From: Desulfobacterales bacterium
GTDB lineage: Bacteria > Desulfobacterota > Desulfobacteria > Desulfobacterales > JAEINQ01
Direction: 5' to 3'
Length of the DNA stretch: 64,000 nt
Assembly: GCA_016342285.1 (NCBI GenBank)
Contig: JAEINQ010000009.1
Location: 59,037-123,036 of the forward strand
In this document: positions 1-8,902 of the stretch, piece by piece
How the letters are laid out: each line of letters opens with the position of its first letter
Numbering within the stretch: position 1 is the first letter of the stretch
The notes under the pieces: model-generated
Databases searched by the model: none
Seen by the model: the letters and a program-made list of their open reading frames with translations, nothing else
What the model was told of the DNA's origin: nothing
Made by a program: the position numbers and the translations under genes

Positions 1-116
1 GGCATTGTGGCCGATTGAGCCAGGGGGCAAACAGGGCTTGACGCGGGTTGTCGCGGCGGTTATGGTCCCCGCCTGTTTCATGGCCCTGGGACGACGACCT
101 GAAGGAGACGGCGCTT

Positions 117-1013
117 TTGGCCCATAACACCTTAAAATCGGATGGCTGCCTTCTGCTGACCGCCACCATATGGGGGTTCGCCTTCGTGGCCCAGCGGGTC
201 GGCATGGACCATGTGGGCCCCTTTGCTTTCAACGGTATCCGTTTTGCCCTGGGCAGTCTTTGCCTGATTCCGTTGATGATTCTGACCCGTGAGGATGAGG
301 CCCGGGTGGCGCGAACCGTCCCACCGTCCGGCCTTGGCACCATCGTTCTGGGCGGCGGCATGGCCGGAATCGCCCTGTTCATGGGGGCCTCTTTGCAGCA
401 GGTGGGGCTGGTCTATACCACGGCCGGCAAGGCGGGGTTCATCACCGGCCTTTACGTGGTCATCGTGCCGATTCTTGGTCTCTTTTTCGGCCAGCGGTCG
501 AGCCTGGGAAACTGGGGCGGGGCCATTTTGGCGGCCGCGGGCCTTTTCCTGCTCAGCGTCAACGAAGCACTCACCATTGCCTTCGGCGACCTGCTGGAGG
601 TGATCGGCGCCTTTTTCTGGGCCGGCCATGTTTTGGTCATTGGCCGGTTCTCCCCTCGGATCAATGCCCTGCGGCTGGCTTTTGTCCAGTATTCGGCCTG
701 TGCCGTCCTGAGTTTGCTGACGGCGCTGGTATTTGAAACCACCACCCTTTCTGGCATTGGCCGGGCCGCGGTGCCGATTCTTTACGGCGGCATCGCGTCC
801 GTGGGGATTGCCTACACCCTGCAGGTGGTGGCCCAGAAGTCGGCCCATCCTGCCCATGCGGCCGTCTTGTTGAGTCTGGAATCGGTTTTCGCCGCTCTGG
901 GTGGCTGGCTTCTTCTCGGTGAAACCCTGTCCACCCGTGGACTGGTGGGGTGCGGTCTGATGTTTTGCGGAATGCTTCTCAGTCAGCTCTGGGGGATGAT
1001 GCGCAAAAAGTAA
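117..1013 (+). CDS. EamA/DMT-family transporter
   Basis: Inner-membrane drug/metabolite transporter of the EamA (DMT) superfamily; substrate unknown. The protein is about 298 residues with roughly ten hydrophobic helices arranged as two EamA repeats (about residues 8-145 and 155-290). The opening ATIWGFAFVAQRVGMDHVGP and the second-half LLSLESVFAALGGWLLLGE are typical of the family. The frame is open back to a TTG at 48, but I choose the TTG at 117 because AAGGAG lies about ten bases upstream and the first helix then follows the usual short N-terminus. It is followed by two hairpins (1015-1040 and 1091-1128). The family is clear; the start is uncertain. Confidence 0.85.
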   Translation: MAHNTLKSDGCLLLTATIWGFAFVAQRVGMDHVGPFAFNGIRFALGSLCLIPLMILTREDEARVARTVPPSGLGTIVLGGGMAGIALFMGASLQQVGLVYTTAGKAGFITGLYVVIVPILGLFFGQRSSLGNWGGAILAAAGLFLLSVNEALTIAFGDLLEVIGAFFWAGHVLVIGRFSPRINALRLAFVQYSACAVLSLLTALVFETTTLSGIGRAAVPILYGGIASVGIAYTLQVVAQKSAHPAHAAVLLSLESVFAALGGWLLLGETLSTRGLVGCGLMFCGMLLSQLWGMMRKK

Positions 1014-1014
1014 A

Positions 1015-1040
1015 GAATCCACGCCACAGGACGTGGATTC
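1015..1040 (+). repeat. Short hairpin repeat (GAATCCACG family), copy 1
   Basis: Nine-base arms GAATCCACG and CGTGGATTC flank an 8-base loop immediately after the EamA gene. Related copies with the same GGAATCCACGTCC core occur near 6566-6620, 11820-11875 and 26382-26430 (last one inverted). No coding role is visible. Confidence 0.6.
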
Positions 1041-1090
1041 CGACTTCGAATTGAAACGGTTCAGCGGCTCGATTGTGGCCACCCCAAACA

Positions 1091-1128
1091 CAAAGCGCCC
1101 CCTGCCGATAACGGCAGGGGGCGCTTTG
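1091..1128 (+). terminator. Strong hairpin terminator
   Basis: A perfect 17-base-pair stem (CAAAGCGCCCCCTGCCG) closes on a 4-base loop. It lies between the EamA gene (+) and the convergent DUF2892 gene (-), so it can end transcription from both sides, although there is no long T tract. Confidence 0.75.
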
Positions 1129-1152
1129 CATCCGCAAGTGGATGGGCATGCC

Positions 1153-1260
1153 TAAGCGTTTACAGGGTGCTGTAGATGCGAGGCGCCGGGCATGCAGACG
1201 TACTCTATTGTACTTCAAATGCCCGGGAACAAAGCAGATGCGGTGCCCTGTGAACGCTTA
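1153..1260 (+). repeat. TIR element, copy A (MITE-like)
   Basis: A 108-bp element bounded by inverted ends TAAGCGTTTACAGGG and CCCTGTGAACGCTTA. It shares the internal blocks GATGCGAGGCGCCGGGCATG and ATGCCCGGGAACAAAG with copies at 25432-25546, 29696-29812 and 60091-60205. Its right end stops three bases from the stop codon of the DUF2892 gene. No transposase is linked. Confidence 0.85.
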
Positions 1261-1263
1261 CAA

Positions 1264-1467
1264 CTAGTTGAATGCCACCCCCGGCTTGATCCCCACCGCT
1301 TTAAGAATTTTGGCCAGAGGACAGAATCCGGTGAAAGCGGCCTGAAGCAGGTTGGCGCCCACAAAGGCGGTGAAAAAGAGCCAGTAGGGGCTGTGAAGCT
1401 GGGAAAGAATCACGCTGATCAGCACGAAGCCGCCGGCAAATGCCATTACCATTCTATCGATAGCCAT
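1264..1467 (-). CDS. DUF2892 (YgaP-like) small membrane protein
   Basis: A 67-residue inner-membrane protein with two hydrophobic helices (about residues 8-24 and 28-45) and the motif [15 protein letters not shown]. It belongs to the DUF2892 / YgaP transmembrane domain family, which occurs alone or fused to rhodanese domains; its role is unknown. The FCPL cysteine is a recurrent feature of the family. The start is fixed by AAGGAGG seven bases upstream. It is convergent with the EamA gene, and the TIR element abuts its stop codon. Confidence 0.85.
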   Translation of the reverse strand: MAIDRMVMAFAGGFVLISVILSQLHSPYWLFFTAFVGANLLQAAFTGFCPLAKILKAVGIKPGVAFN

Positions 1468-1716
1468 GTTGGCCTCCTTTTTTGCTTTGGATCATTTGGT
1501 TTTGTCTCCTTTAGAGCGCCCAATGGGGTTGAGGTTACAATATCCTTTTACGGAAACCCCATTATGCCGGTTGAGAATTTGCCCCACCTGCTTTACAATT
1601 ATAGCATTTGTCAGAAATACGTTCCGCTATGGGTCAATGGATGGCCCTCATCTTCAAACTCAATGTGAGTCAGAATCGAAAGGCTCAAATGCTATAAATA
1701 TTTTGTTTCGTAAAAT

Positions 1717-1923
1717 GCGGTTTCAGGCCGCGAACGGCCATATATAGGAAAGGAACTGTTCGTCATTCCCGCGGAGACGGGAATCCAGTGATTTCAAAAG
1801 AGTCTGGATGCCTGCCTGCGCAGAGCCTGCCCCTGCGGAGGCAGGGGCATGACGCCATATGTGGCTTTTCAGCTTTGAATTCATATTGTTATCGGGCGTC
1901 ATCGGAAGCTAATTCCTTAGAAG
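1717..1923 (+). repeat. 207-bp dispersed repeat, copy 1
   Basis: This occupies much of the 1468-2079 gene gap. The segment recurs inverted at 41246-41452 with equal length and, by eye, above 90% identity. It contains hairpins such as ATTCCCG...CGGGAAT and GCCCCTGCggagGCAGGGGC. A partial copy of the core lies at about 36700-36745. No reading frame in it looks coding. Confidence 0.85.
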
Positions 1924-2079
1924 CCGTTAAGAACCACAAGGCACAAAGCACCCAAAGAAAATAAAATTGGGGCGTTAATTCGAGCCCTTTTTGCCTTGTG
2001 GAAAATTCGCACTTCCTACATGGTCATCGTATTTGAAAGGGACTGTATCGACAACCACCCCCTGAACGGAGGACACCCA

Positions 2080-2547
2080 ATGGACAAACGGCAACTTTCC
2101 GATGTCATCGAAACCGCCATCCGGCGAGAGGAAGAGGCCTACGATTTTTACATGGACCTCCATGGCCGCTTCGATGATGCCCAGGTTCAAGAGGCCCTGG
2201 CCTGGATCGCCGGGGAGGAGAAAAAGCACAAGGCTTTTCTGGTCGACTACAGGGACGGTCGTCTCGGCCCCGATGCCCTGCAACTGCGCCATGCCGTGGA
2301 TTACAAAGTGGCTGAATACCTGGACGAGCCCGAGGTCTCCGACCATATGGCCCGCCACGAGGTGTTTCTGGTGGCGGCCCACCGGGAAAAGCGGGCCCAC
2401 GACTTCTATTCGGCCCTGGCGGACCACCATCCCGATGGCGAGGTGGCCGGTATGCTGCGCCGCATGGCTTCCGAGGAGATGAGGCACAAGGAAAAAATGG
2501 AGTATCTTTACGCCAACGCGGCTTTTCCCCAGACCGACGGGGGCTGA
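2080..2547 (+). CDS. Ferritin-like / rubrerythrin-type protein
   Basis: A 155-residue ferritin-like four-helix protein, cytoplasmic, likely binding a di-iron centre and acting in iron handling or oxidative-stress defence. Two paired metal-ligand half-motifs are visible: REEEAYDFY (16-24) with EEKKH (46-50), and REKRAHDFY (102-110) with EEMRH (132-136). There is no C-terminal rubredoxin domain, so it is not a classical rubrerythrin. The frame opens at 1996, but GGAGG at 2068-2072 places the start at 2080. It stands alone and is convergent with the DUF748 gene. Confidence 0.85.
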   Translation: MDKRQLSDVIETAIRREEEAYDFYMDLHGRFDDAQVQEALAWIAGEEKKHKAFLVDYRDGRLGPDALQLRHAVDYKVAEYLDEPEVSDHMARHEVFLVAAHREKRAHDFYSALADHHPDGEVAGMLRRMASEEMRHKEKMEYLYANAAFPQTDGG

Positions 2548-2560
2548 AGTGCGCGCTTCC

Positions 2561-2666
2561 GTAAAAAACCCGATATCTGCGTTACGCGAACCCTTCGTCA
2601 TTGCGGAGCACGTCTAAGTGCTCCTCATTCCTCAGGATTCGCAAGCCTTGATCTCGGGCTTTTTAC
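2561..2666. repeat. 106-bp imperfect palindrome
   Basis: The left arm GTAAAAAACCCGA..ATC..GCGAACC matches the reverse complement of the right arm GGATTCGC..GATCTCGGGCTTTTTAC. A second hairpin, GGAGCACgtctaaGTGCTCC, sits at the centre. It lies between the convergent ferritin-like and DUF748 genes, so it may act as a bidirectional terminator or be a REP-like element. The rest of the 2548-2932 gap shows nothing recognisable. Confidence 0.7.
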
Positions 2667-2932
2667 GAAACCGCCTGAAAAAGACGCCTGTTATAGGGGC
2701 TGTCAGAATTCAATTCCGTTGCAGAGCCGGCAGGGTCGTTTTGTTGGCGGACAACTGTCTGGAGACGTTTAGGGGCGCTTAGGACCGCCGTCATGAAGCG
2801 GTTTCCGGAAGCGTTACCCACACACATCCTTAAAACCTATCTTAACCGTTTGGCGTCGGCGGGCCTTAGCGCCGCCTTTACGGCGAGTTTTGGCTGGCAA
2901 CAAAACGATCCTGCCGGCGGCCCAATCGACCT

Positions 2933-5900
2933 CTATTTAAGAGTGAAAACCACCCGGCTTTTTCGTTCTTCGGTTTCTTTGACCCCTTCCGCGGCCACCG
3001 GTGCGGGCTCTTTCAAAAAGACCCGTTCCGGAGCCATTTTCCCGGTTTCCAGCAGATAGTCCTTCACCCGTGCGGCCCGTTCGGCGGCCATTTGTCTCAG
3101 GTCGTTGTCCGTGACGGCGATTTGGGTGTAGAGGAGTTTTTCCATCTCTTCGGGCGGCAGCTGCTTGATGCGGCCGTCCGCCTCCCGGGGCTTGGGAAAA
3201 TCGGCGGCCGCGTAGGCGGCGGCCAGGTAGGTGTCATACTCATCGGGAGAAACGGCCATTTCTTTGCGGGGCACGACAGGAAGTTTTTTTCGGGCCCGAT
3301 CCTGAATCTTGCTGGCCACGAGCAGGCCGTCGAATCGCTGTCGGCGAAGCCCTTCCCGGTCCGTCTCCGGGGACACCTCTCCTTGAATATCGAGCTTCAG
3401 CCCTGGGCGCTGGTAGAGGGCCTCGGACAGTTTGTCCAGTTGCTGCCGGGGTTCTTCGCCCAGGTCGACGGTGCCGGCGGCAAAATCGACCTGGCTCATC
3501 TCCTCCCCGCCTCCGAAAATGGATCCTAGGGCGGCAAAGGGGGCTGTGATGATCTTCCGGACCAGGTTGACCAGCATTTTCAGGACGATTCCGCCGATGC
3601 TGAATTCCGGGTCGTCCAGGTTGCCCCGGAGGGGCAGGTCCAGGTCGATGACGCCGTTGCGATCTTCCAGCAGCGACAGGGCCAGCCCGATGGGCAGGCT
3701 CGTGGCGTCCGGGCTTTCCACCGCCTTGCCCAGGGTGAGTTGATCGAAGCGGACGCGGTTTTCCGCTACCAGTTCTCCCTTGGAGACCCGGTAGGTAAGG
3801 TCGAGGCTCAGTTTGCCCTTGTCCAGGACGTAGCCCAGGTATTTGCCGCTGTAGGGGGTGAACGGACTCATTTCGATGTCGGAAAAGGCGATCTTGATGT
3901 CCGTGTACCGATCCTGGATGAGGGGATTGATCTTGCCGGTGATTTCCAGCGGGGCGTGGTTGTCCAGCCGTCCTTTAAGCAGCACATCGGCCCTGGCCAG
4001 ATTCTCGGAGGAGAGCCCTGACACGCTGCCGCCCAGGTCCATGAATTCGGTCTCGAAGTGGGGTTGAATCTGGCGGTCGGAAAACCGAACCCTTCCGCCT
4101 TGTAAGGTGACGGTGCCGATGTGGATTTCCGGTCCGGTGGTGGCCGGGTCTGGCGGGGTCGCCGGTTGCGGGGTTTTGACCGGATCCGGTGTTGCCTCGG
4201 TCTCTTTCTCCTGGGCCATTACGCGGGTCAGGTTCAGGCTGCCATCCTCGTTGACGATCAGCCGTGCGAAGAAATCGGTGAGCGCTACTTCCCCGATACC
4301 GACTTTTAATGGAACGGTGGCGATGTCCATGTCAGACAGGTAAAGGGAATTCCACTTGACCAGATCCCGTGTCCGGTCGCGGTCCACCGTGGCGAGTTCG
4401 ACAATGGCCGCGCTGCCCGAATACCTTACGGCCGTCTCGCCCCCGGGTGTCTGGCCGAGGGTCACCCGCCCTTCGTTTCCGAGCCGGCCGCCGGTGATGA
4501 GGATTTTGACCTTATCCTCCAGGTAGGACTGGGCCGGCCGAATGTCGATGGCGTCGGTTTTGACAGCCAGATCGGCAACGAGCGGGTTGATGCCGGCGCT
4601 GCCTTTTACCGAGAGGGCGCCGGTTTCGTTGATTCCCATGGCCAACACCAGGTCGAAACGGTTTTCCGGCCGGGTCGATAAACCCGTTACATCAAGTCCG
4701 ATCCGGGTCAGGTTCAAGCGCACCGGTTCGGTGGGAACCCGGTCGATTGCCGTCACGGCCCAGTTGCCGATCCGAAGGGTCTCGACCCCGGCAAGCCAGG
4801 GGGCCGCCTGGGATGGGGGCGCCTGTGCGTCGGCTTGGGAACGCACTTCAGCGGGTGGGGGGTTGCCTGCCAGGCGGGTCAGGCTGATGCGACCCGATGG
4901 ATCGCGTTCGACCTGGATGGCGCCGCCTTCCGATTCAATCTGCCGGACCGAGACGCTCTGCTGGCCCAGGTTCAGATCGACCCCTTCCACGGCCAGACGG
5001 GATAGGCTCGCCACCGGTAAAAAATCGCCGTCTCCAGCCCCGGCCGGTTTCCCGGCGGAAACCAATCCGCTGGCGGTCATGGAAAAATCGGCCAGCACGA
5101 ACTGTCCCAGTTTGATCTGCCAGGGGGAGGGTTTTGCCGGGGTGGTTGGGACGGGCGCTGATTCGGCCTTTTCCCCTTTCGGGGCAAGCCGGGCAAGCGA
5201 AGTGTCGCCGTCATCTTCCACGGCAACGGTCACCCGGAGCCCCGACGCCTGAATCGCGCCGACATCTACGGCCGTTGCGGCCAGGTCCACGGCCGCCTTT
5301 TCCACGGCCAGACGATCGAGCTGGATGACCAGCCCGCCCGTTTTCCGATCTTTAAGGGTCAGGTTTGTTACCTGGGTTTCAGCCGTCAGTTTCAGATCAT
5401 CGGGTTTTCCCGTGGTGGTCCCGAAGGTAGCCGAGGCGGTCAAGGCCAGGGTGCCCGCCGTCAGATCGAAGCCCACGGCCTCCTTGAAATAGACGGCGTA
5501 TTTTTCAAGGGTCAGGTCCGCCAGGGTCAGATCGGTTTTGGCCCGCATGCTTGATATTGCCGCGGTTCCCTGAATGTCCAGACGTTCCCGGGCTTCCGTG
5601 GCGAGTCCCAGGCGATAACCGGTGGTCTCGCCGGGGAGGTTGGTGAGGTTTTCCACCGAAAGATCGATGGGTGCGGCTTTGGTTTGAAATGGGACGGTAG
5701 GGGTACGGTCTTCAAAGACCACCTGACCGGAATCGATTTTAAGTGAGCGCACCCTGAACATTGCCGGCTGGCCGGCTGGCGCAGGTTTGGCTTCCGGCCT
5801 TTGACCGGCATCTTTCGGGGCCATGTCGGAAAAATTAAAGCCCCCGTCCCGGTTTCTCAGGATGTGGACGCGGGGTGCGGACACGCGAAGGGTGCTCAGG

Positions 5901-6220
5901 GTCCAGGTGCCGGCCAGGGCCGGAGCCAGCTCGGCGTCGACGAAGATTTCGTCCACGGCTGCAAAGGGGCTGTCGTCCGTCTCGTCGATTTGGAGTCCCC
6001 GTATGGCCACGGTGAGCCGGAAGGGGTTTATGGCAATGTCGCCGATTTGAACCTTCCGGTTGAGGGCGGCGGAAAGTTTTTCGGGCAAAATGGATTCGGC
6101 CACCATGGGGGCGATGAAAAACCCGATGACCGTGTAAACCAGCAGCAGAGCTGTGGCTGCAATAAGGGTCCACCTTTTCCATCCCAGACGTTTTTTCCCC
6201 GGAGCTTCCTTTTCCACCAT
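2933..6220 (-). CDS. DUF748 domain-containing large envelope protein (AsmA-like)
   Basis: A 1095-residue protein of the DUF748 family, which is related to AsmA/TamB-type bridge-like envelope proteins. One N-terminal transmembrane anchor (about residues 16-36) is followed by a very long, beta-rich periplasmic region with repeated blocks such as VRSLKIDSGQVVFEDRT and IHIGTVTLQGGRVRFSDRQI. The C-terminal ~150 residues carry the charged SPETDREGLRRQRFDGLL segment common in DUF748 proteins. The likely role is outer-membrane or lipid homeostasis, by family inference. It is monocistronic, with a GGGCGAGGG ribosome site. A tandem array of 7-8-base units lies just upstream (6253-6355). Confidence 0.85.
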   Translation of the reverse strand: MVEKEAPGKKRLGWKRWTLIAATALLLVYTVIGFFIAPMVAESILPEKLSAALNRKVQIGDIAINPFRLTVAIRGLQIDETDDSPFAAVDEIFVDAELAPALAGTWTLSTLRVSAPRVHILRNRDGGFNFSDMAPKDAGQRPEAKPAPAGQPAMFRVRSLKIDSGQVVFEDRTPTVPFQTKAAPIDLSVENLTNLPGETTGYRLGLATEARERLDIQGTAAISSMRAKTDLTLADLTLEKYAVYFKEAVGFDLTAGTLALTASATFGTTTGKPDDLKLTAETQVTNLTLKDRKTGGLVIQLDRLAVEKAAVDLAATAVDVGAIQASGLRVTVAVEDDGDTSLARLAPKGEKAESAPVPTTPAKPSPWQIKLGQFVLADFSMTASGLVSAGKPAGAGDGDFLPVASLSRLAVEGVDLNLGQQSVSVRQIESEGGAIQVERDPSGRISLTRLAGNPPPAEVRSQADAQAPPSQAAPWLAGVETLRIGNWAVTAIDRVPTEPVRLNLTRIGLDVTGLSTRPENRFDLVLAMGINETGALSVKGSAGINPLVADLAVKTDAIDIRPAQSYLEDKVKILITGGRLGNEGRVTLGQTPGGETAVRYSGSAAIVELATVDRDRTRDLVKWNSLYLSDMDIATVPLKVGIGEVALTDFFARLIVNEDGSLNLTRVMAQEKETEATPDPVKTPQPATPPDPATTGPEIHIGTVTLQGGRVRFSDRQIQPHFETEFMDLGGSVSGLSSENLARADVLLKGRLDNHAPLEITGKINPLIQDRYTDIKIAFSDIEMSPFTPYSGKYLGYVLDKGKLSLDLTYRVSKGELVAENRVRFDQLTLGKAVESPDATSLPIGLALSLLEDRNGVIDLDLPLRGNLDDPEFSIGGIVLKMLVNLVRKIITAPFAALGSIFGGGEEMSQVDFAAGTVDLGEEPRQQLDKLSEALYQRPGLKLDIQGEVSPETDREGLRRQRFDGLLVASKIQDRARKKLPVVPRKEMAVSPDEYDTYLAAAYAAADFPKPREADGRIKQLPPEEMEKLLYTQIAVTDNDLRQMAAERAARVKDYLLETGKMAPERVFLKEPAPVAAEGVKETEERKSRVVFTLK

Positions 6221-6252
6221 GTCCCTCGCCCCCTATGATGTGCAAAGGTTTC

Positions 6253-6355
6253 CCAATCCGCCAATCCATCAATCAATCCGCCAATCCATCAATCAATTCG
6301 CAAATCCGCAAATTCCCCAATTCGCAAATCCATCAATCCATCAATCCATCAATTC
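6253..6355 (-). repeat. Short tandem-repeat array upstream of DUF748 gene
   Basis: About 100 bases of degenerate 7-8-base units (CCAATCCATCAATC type on the + strand) begin 33 bases upstream of the DUF748 start codon, in its probable leader. Unit number is likely to vary between strains. It is similar in placement, though not in sequence, to the array at 11535-11651. Confidence 0.8.
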
Positions 6356-6565
6356 TATAACTGGTGAGCTATGAAAACAAGCCGATAGATGCCTTTTGTT
6401 TGCCCTTGACGATTGTTGTCGTGGCGGCCGCCCCTGAGATCAAGATATACTAATTGACTGAAAGCTGACTGAACGATGGTTTTCTTTTTCAATGATAATT
6501 TGCTATTATCCAAAGCTTTGCCGAGGCATCGGAGATGCCGAAGCGGCAGGCCCGGGACGATTCCA

Positions 6566-6620
6566 GCTTTCAATACGCAGGAGGAATCCACGTCTTGTGG
6601 GCGTGGTCAGAGTCAATTAG
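6566..6620 (+). repeat. Short hairpin repeat (GAATCCACG family), copy 2
   Basis: It shares TTTCAAT..CGCAG..GGAATCCACGTC and GGGCGTGGTCAGAGTCAATT with the copy at 11820-11875. CCACG...CGTGG can pair. It lies in the 6221-6762 gap ahead of the DegV gene; the rest of that gap is the tandem array plus sequence with no gene. Confidence 0.7.
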
Positions 6621-6762
6621 CAATGCTGAGACACCCGCCTTGGCGGGACTCACTTTAGTCACTCCGTACTGAAATGGGGGCAACGATTCAGCCCCTGTAG
6701 GGACAAACCAATGCCTGGTCCTCTGGGCCAGGATTCTTTACTGAGACAGGAGAACTATCGAT

Positions 6763-7617
6763 ATGAGAAGGTTGATCGTGACCGACAGCACGTCGGACCT
6801 GCCTGCAGAGTATGTCAACCGATACGGCATTCGGGTTCTGCCGGTAACCGTGATTCTGGATGGAAAGAGCCACCGGGACGGGATCGATATCAGCAGGGAT
6901 GTGTTTTACCGAAATTACGATGCCTACAAAACCAAGTCGACCCAGGCGATCCGATACGAAGAATATGCTCTGGAGTACATGCAGTTCACTCAGAAATACG
7001 ACGAAATTCTGATCCTCCATTGCTCCAAACACCTCAGCGAAACCTGCCATATCGCCGAGCAGGTGCACCAGGACTTTCAAAAAGACCATCACTGCCGGGT
7101 GGAGATTGTCGATTCCAAGCTCTGCAGCATGGGACTGGGGATGATGGTCATCAATGCGGCCCGGTCCTTTGAAACCGGCAAGAGCATGGAAGAAACCCTG
7201 GCGGCCCTGCGGGTCGATTATGAAAACATGGGCAACTTCATGGCCTTGCCGACCCTGAAATACCTGAAAAAAGGCGGCAAAATCAGCGGATTCAAGGCGC
7301 TGTTCGGCCTGGCCATCGGCATCAAGCCGGTGCTTCAGTTCGACGACGGCAAGCTTGAGGTGGCCACCAAGCTGTTCGGCAAACAGAAAAACATGATTCT
7401 GTCCATGCTCGATACCATACGGGAGGACATCGGTGACCAGGCCATTACCCTGTCCATCGTTCATGCCCGTGAGGGAGGCATCGTCCAGAACCTCAAGGAT
7501 GTTTTCGAGGCGACCTTTCCGTGCCGGGAAATCTATGTGGCCCGATTCGGACCCTCCATTGCCATCAACTCCGGCCCTGACACCACGGCGGTGATGTACA
7601 TCAAGCATCCTGCCTGA
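6763..7617 (+). CDS. DegV family fatty-acid-binding protein
   Basis: A 284-residue DegV protein. The family binds long-chain fatty acids, and members such as FakB present fatty acids for phosphorylation. The N-terminal signature IVTDSTSDLP (residues 4-13) and the internal YLKKGGKISGFKALFG block are diagnostic, and the length is normal for the family. The start has AGGAGA nine bases upstream. The next gene, 58 bases downstream on the same strand, is a PlsC-type acyltransferase, which supports a joint role in phospholipid acyl supply. No DhaK-like FakA kinase gene is in the window. Confidence 0.9.
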   Translation: MRRLIVTDSTSDLPAEYVNRYGIRVLPVTVILDGKSHRDGIDISRDVFYRNYDAYKTKSTQAIRYEEYALEYMQFTQKYDEILILHCSKHLSETCHIAEQVHQDFQKDHHCRVEIVDSKLCSMGLGMMVINAARSFETGKSMEETLAALRVDYENMGNFMALPTLKYLKKGGKISGFKALFGLAIGIKPVLQFDDGKLEVATKLFGKQKNMILSMLDTIREDIGDQAITLSIVHAREGGIVQNLKDVFEATFPCREIYVARFGPSIAINSGPDTTAVMYIKHPA

Positions 7618-7674
7618 TTGGGGCGAGTACAATTTTTTACGGTTTAGTGGTTGCTTTAATCCGCCGATTCCCCT

Positions 7675-8466
7675 ATGGCTTTTTGCATGGGACGAATCCA
7701 TGCCACCGTGGCGGGCGCGTGGGCACTGGCCTCCGTCGGCATTTACACCCTGGTGATCAGTCTGCCGATTCTGGTGCTGGCCCCGTTCAGCCGGACCGGT
7801 CGCAGCACCTACGCCATGGCCCGGGTCTGGTCCTGGCTGCTTCTGCGGACCCACCGGGTGCGCGTTCAGGCCGAAGGGGTGGAAAAGATTGACCGGGACA
7901 GATCCTACATCTTCATTTCCAACCACGTCAGCCATCTCGATTCACCGGCCATTGCCCTGAGCCTTTCCAATCCCCTGCGGTTTGTGGGTAAGGCAGCCTT
8001 GTCAAAAATTCCGGTTTTCGGCCTGGCCACCCGGCTCATCAAAGTCATCTACATCGACCGGAGCGATTCGAAAAAGGCCATCGAAACCTTGAACCGGGCC
8101 GTCGATGCCCTTCAAGGCGGTATCAGCGCCCTTTTTTATGCCGAGGGGACCCGAAGTCCTGACGGCCGGCTTCAGCCCTTTAAAAAAGGCGGGGTCATGC
8201 TGGCCCTTGGCGCCAACCTGCCCATCGTCCCCATTACCGTTTTGGGAAGCTACAACATCTTGCCCAAAGGGCACCTCAATATTCATCCGGGTCTGATCCG
8301 GGTGGTCATTTCCGACCCTATATTGCCCTTGGCATATGCCAACAGTGAGCAGCTCCAGGCCGCCGTCCGAGGGGCCATCGAGGAGAATCTGCAGCGCTAT
8401 AATACCGCTCCCTTGGATGCCGTTCCCGCCCCCCAAAGCCACACGGGTGTTCCTGTCTCTTACTGA
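7675..8466 (+). CDS. plsC: 1-acylglycerol-3-phosphate O-acyltransferase (PlsC family)
   Basis: A 263-residue membrane-associated acyltransferase that would transfer an acyl group to lysophosphatidic acid to form phosphatidic acid. The catalytic HX4D motif is HVSHLD (H84, D89). The glycerophosphate-binding motif EGTRS is at 157-161, with FKKGG downstream. A hydrophobic N-terminal segment (about 13-37) anchors it. It follows the DegV gene in the same direction and is probably co-transcribed. There is no clear Shine-Dalgarno ahead of the ATG, so the start is less certain than the family. A second, more divergent member lies at 43105-43713. Confidence 0.87.
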   Translation: MAFCMGRIHATVAGAWALASVGIYTLVISLPILVLAPFSRTGRSTYAMARVWSWLLLRTHRVRVQAEGVEKIDRDRSYIFISNHVSHLDSPAIALSLSNPLRFVGKAALSKIPVFGLATRLIKVIYIDRSDSKKAIETLNRAVDALQGGISALFYAEGTRSPDGRLQPFKKGGVMLALGANLPIVPITVLGSYNILPKGHLNIHPGLIRVVISDPILPLAYANSEQLQAAVRGAIEENLQRYNTAPLDAVPAPQSHTGVPVSY

Positions 8467-8627
8467 GACCGCCGATAGCAGACCGCCGGCGGATGACTTC
8501 AGACCGACGTTTGGTGTCTGCCGTCAATGGTCATTTCTCCAATTTCATTAGCCACAGATGTACTTAGCGCGGCGTCCTGTGGGGTCGCCTTTAGGCGAAG
8601 CCTCAAGCCGCAACCAAAATATTTATC

Positions 8628-8871
8628 ACCGCGAAGCCGCAAAGATCGCAAACAAATTCGTATCGTTTCGCGAGGGTACGACAAATCCTAAGCAAGAAGG
8701 CGTCCTCCTTTGACAGCGTGCGCCCCGTAGGGCAAACTCTTTGGGCCGGCCAGGTCGGCCGGCTCAAAAAGCCTGCACGCCATAGCGATAGCGAAGGCGG
8801 GTCTGAGGGTGTCGGCGAGTGTCTGCGGTTAATCCATGATATGTCGCAGTAATTGTGTTTTCGAGCACTTA
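8628..8871 (+). repeat. Structured dispersed repeat, copy 1
   Basis: This fills most of the 8467-8902 gap between convergent genes. It shares AAGCAAGAAGG.GTC.CCTTT, the hairpin TTGGGCCGGCC-AGGTC-GGCCGGCTCAA, GGTGTCGGCGAGTGTCTGCGG and TATGTCGCAGTAATTGTGTT with copies at 18474-18729, 19603-19920 and 33313-33564. The first hairpin seen in the other copies is lost here. Confidence 0.8.
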
Positions 8872-8902
8872 GCGACGATGCGAACCGTTGCCGCAGCCCG
8901 CA

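Noticed and set aside
1192..1668. 158-codon frame opposite the DUF2892 gene
   Set aside because: It begins inside TIR element copy A and runs antisense to a well-supported gene.
6688..7935. 415-codon minus-strand frame over the DegV and PlsC genes
   Set aside because: It spans two well-supported genes on the other strand and their gap, with no ribosome site and no recognisable motif.
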